Source of the DNA: an uncultured Allomuricauda sp.
GTDB taxonomy: Bacteria; Bacteroidota; Bacteroidia; Flavobacteriales; Flavobacteriaceae
Direction of reading: 5' to 3'
Length of the DNA: 64,000 nucleotides
Assembly (NCBI RefSeq): GCF_947499695.1
Contig: NZ_CANMPQ010000006.1
Coordinates: forward strand, 62,001 to 126,000
Positions within the stretch are counted from its first letter, which is position 1; every line of letters starts with the position of its first letter. Below are positions 62,231-64,000 of the stretch, in pieces. A program made the translations under genes and the position numbers. The notes under the pieces were generated by a model. The model was not told the origin of the DNA and ran no database searches. It worked only from the letters and a program-made list of their open reading frames with translations.

Positions 62231-64000
62231 ATGAAAAAAGGACTGGCACTATTGACAATAGGGTTATTGCTATCATGGTCATCTATGATGGGGCAAGATA
62301 CCTATCGTGATACTTTTAGTTCAACGTCCTATTCCAATAACAATGGAAATCAAAACTTCTCTGGTAATTGGACCGAAGTAAGTGATGACGGCAGTGCGAG
62401 TGGTGGAAGGATAGAGATTGTTAGTAATGAGCTGGAATTCAATAACCTTGATGGTAGGACAATTAGTAGGGCACTCGATATATCAGGAGCCTCCAATGCC
62501 GTTCTAACACTGAATTACGATGCAACCTCTAGGGGTAATGAGTCACTTTTGGTACAACTATGGAATGATAATACCTCTTCCTATGAAACGGTTTTTACCA
62601 TTAACAGTGCTATCACCGGAGCTATCACCTATGACCTGACAGCGGATCAAATTTCTGCCAACTCTTCAATAAGGTTTGTAGGAGGTGATTCAGGTTGGAA
62701 TACAAGTGAGACCATAACAGTAGATAACATATTAATTGCAGCAGCTTCATCAGGTTGCGAAATAATAAGCTCCTCACCAGGTTCGGCGATAAACGATTTT
62801 ACTACTCTAAACTCGACTTTAAGTGGCTTTGCAACAGGAGTAATAACCGATGTTAATATTACTTTGAATATAGAACATACATGGGATGATGACTTAGAGA
62901 TAAGCCTGACCAGTCCGGGGGGAACAACGGTTGTTTTAACCACCGATAATGGAGGTAGTGGAGATAATTATTCAGGAACGATCCTTGACGATGCAGCTGG
63001 AACGGCAGTTACTGCGGGTTCAGCTCCTTTTACTGGAGCTTTTTCTCCGGAAGGAAATCTTTCAGATTTTAATGGGGAGGATCCTAGTGGCACATGGACT
63101 CTCACTATATATGATGATGCTAGTGGAGATACAGGAACATTAAGTGGTTTTGCCATTCATATTTGTAGCAATGCAGCGACACCAACGGATTTGGCTGTGA
63201 CCAAAACAGTGGATGATGCAACACCAAAGGAAAACAGCAATATCACCTATACACTTTCAATTGCAAACAATGGCCCTATAAATGCCACCAACGTTAGCGT
63301 TACTGATATTCTTCCTCCAGGCGTTACTTATATTAGTGATGATGGTACATATAACTCCTTAACGGGAGTTTGGACAGTTGGGAGCCTTAATAATGGAGCT
63401 TCAGCAACTTTGAATATTGTAGCTAGTGTTAATGGAGGTACAAATGGTGCAACAATTACAAATACGATAACATCCGTAGTGGCCGATCAATTGGATAGCA
63501 ATGCAACCGCGGATGATTTAAGTGAGTCTATCGTACCCACTGCAGATCAACCACAGGTTTTGACAGTTACTGGTGATCAACAATATTGTCCGGGTACATC
63601 ACAACCCATTGTAGAAACTGTTAGCCTTACAGACCCGGATGACACCACGACAGATGCGATATACATACAAATTTCTTCGGGATATATCAACGGTGAAGAT
63701 TTATTGACGCTTACCGGAACACACCCGAACATTACAGCAACTTGGGATGCAGTGGAAGGAGAGCTTACCTTGCAAGGTCCAACGACCTTTGCTGAGTTTG
63801 AGACTGCAATCCTTGCGGTTGAATATTCCAGTAGTGCCGGTAGTCCCTCAGGTACAAGACAATTTTCTATTACACCAGGTACAGCAAATTATTTACCGCC
63901 AACAGGACATTATTACGAATTTATAGCCAACCCGGGAATTTCTTGGACTGCAGCACGTGATGCCGCAGCTTTACGAACATATTTTGGACTACAAGGATAT
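62231..64000 (+). CDS. Secreted surface protein with P/Homo B, DUF11 and lectin-like domains (partial)
   Basis: An open frame of 590 codons running off the right edge. Signal peptide MKKGLALLTIGLLLSWSSMMG. Then a jelly-roll-like region (about residues 25-175), a proprotein-convertase P domain (about 178-315; NITLNIEHTWDDDLEISLTS, DPSGTWTLTIYDDASGDTG), a DUF11 repeat (about 318-435; LAVTKTVDDATPKENSNITY), a beta-rich stretch, and the start of a C-type-lectin-like domain (HYYEFIANPGISWTAARDAA). Such proteins in Flavobacteriaceae usually carry a T9SS sorting domain at their end, here outside the window. It follows the preceding secreted-protein gene by 226 bp in the same direction. Confidence 0.85.
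   Translation, partial: MKKGLALLTIGLLLSWSSMMGQDTYRDTFSSTSYSNNNGNQNFSGNWTEVSDDGSASGGRIEIVSNELEFNNLDGRTISRALDISGASNAVLTLNYDATSRGNESLLVQLWNDNTSSYETVFTINSAITGAITYDLTADQISANSSIRFVGGDSGWNTSETITVDNILIAAASSGCEIISSSPGSAINDFTTLNSTLSGFATGVITDVNITLNIEHTWDDDLEISLTSPGGTTVVLTTDNGGSGDNYSGTILDDAAGTAVTAGSAPFTGAFSPEGNLSDFNGEDPSGTWTLTIYDDASGDTGTLSGFAIHICSNAATPTDLAVTKTVDDATPKENSNITYTLSIANNGPINATNVSVTDILPPGVTYISDDGTYNSLTGVWTVGSLNNGASATLNIVASVNGGTNGATITNTITSVVADQLDSNATADDLSESIVPTADQPQVLTVTGDQQYCPGTSQPIVETVSLTDPDDTTTDAIYIQISSGYINGEDLLTLTGTHPNITATWDAVEGELTLQGPTTFAEFETAILAVEYSSSAGSPSGTRQFSITPGTANYLPPTGHYYEFIANPGISWTAARDAAALRTYFGLQGY

Overview
The window is a chromosomal segment of a member of the Bacteroidota, almost certainly a marine Flavobacteriaceae (Muricauda/Allomuricauda-like; genus not certain). 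Support: AT-rich, tightly packed genes; promoters of the TAnnTTTG / TTG type; almost no Shine-Dalgarno sequences except a strong one at rpsU; gene order rpsU-xerC-hpf-tRNAs-tuf-tRNA(Trp)-secE-nusG-rplKAJL-rpoBC; trpEGDCFBA order; and type IX secretion (T9SS) surface proteins with PorP/SprF and OmpA partners. It is mostly core genome; the accessory part is the right-hand 12 kb and small mobile repeats in the trp operon.

Layout. 1-15.5 kb: ftsH (5' end only), rsfS, birA, an SRPBCC protein, pyrE, a Nudix hydrolase, an M14 peptidase lipoprotein, a PAS histidine kinase with its receiver protein, coaD, ddl, a PASTA protein, an rluD-type pseudouridine synthase, yaaA, ppc, a uracil-DNA-glycosylase-fold protein and an orphan receiver. 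15.7-24.2 kb: an M20 peptidase and the trp operon (minus strand). The operon has a recognisable promoter, an 18-residue leader peptide with three consecutive Trp codons, and a terminator/antiterminator attenuator. It has been invaded by small hairpin-ended repeats: a 79-bp MITE-like element with an 8-bp target duplication between trpF and trpB, and a GIY-YIG nuclease gene held between the same ends between trpB and trpA.

24.2-34 kb: YceI protein, a nitroreductase with a MarR regulator and probable operator, two thioredoxin-fold proteins, a rhodanese, DUF2851, PspC, a K+ channel, an AGCS symporter whose terminator-like hairpin lies inside the start of the next gene (helix-hairpin-helix protein), and an acyl-CoA dehydrogenase. 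34-49 kb: translation and transcription core with five tRNAs (Thr-TGT, Tyr-GTA, Gly-TCC, Thr-GGT, Trp-CCA), EF-Tu, SecE, NusG, L11, L1, L10, L7/L12, RpoB, RpoC. 49-51.4 kb: a small membrane protein and RF3.

51.7-64 kb: cell-surface region. A 1604-residue secreted protein carries Ca-binding TSP3-like repeats (with a 690-bp near-identical tandem duplication), six 98-residue cadherin/Ig-like repeats and a T9SS type B C-terminal domain. It is followed immediately by its likely partners PorP/SprF and a TPR/PD40/OmpA protein. Two further secreted multidomain proteins follow; the last runs off the right edge.

The strongest observations are the MITE-like insertion, whose removal rebuilds an ATGA stop/start overlap between trpF and trpB; the matching GIY-YIG-carrying version in the same operon; the trp attenuator with a probably leaderless leader peptide; the strong Shine-Dalgarno of rpsU; and the terminator-like hairpin built into a coding start. 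I saw no CRISPR array, rRNA gene, prophage or complete transposase gene.
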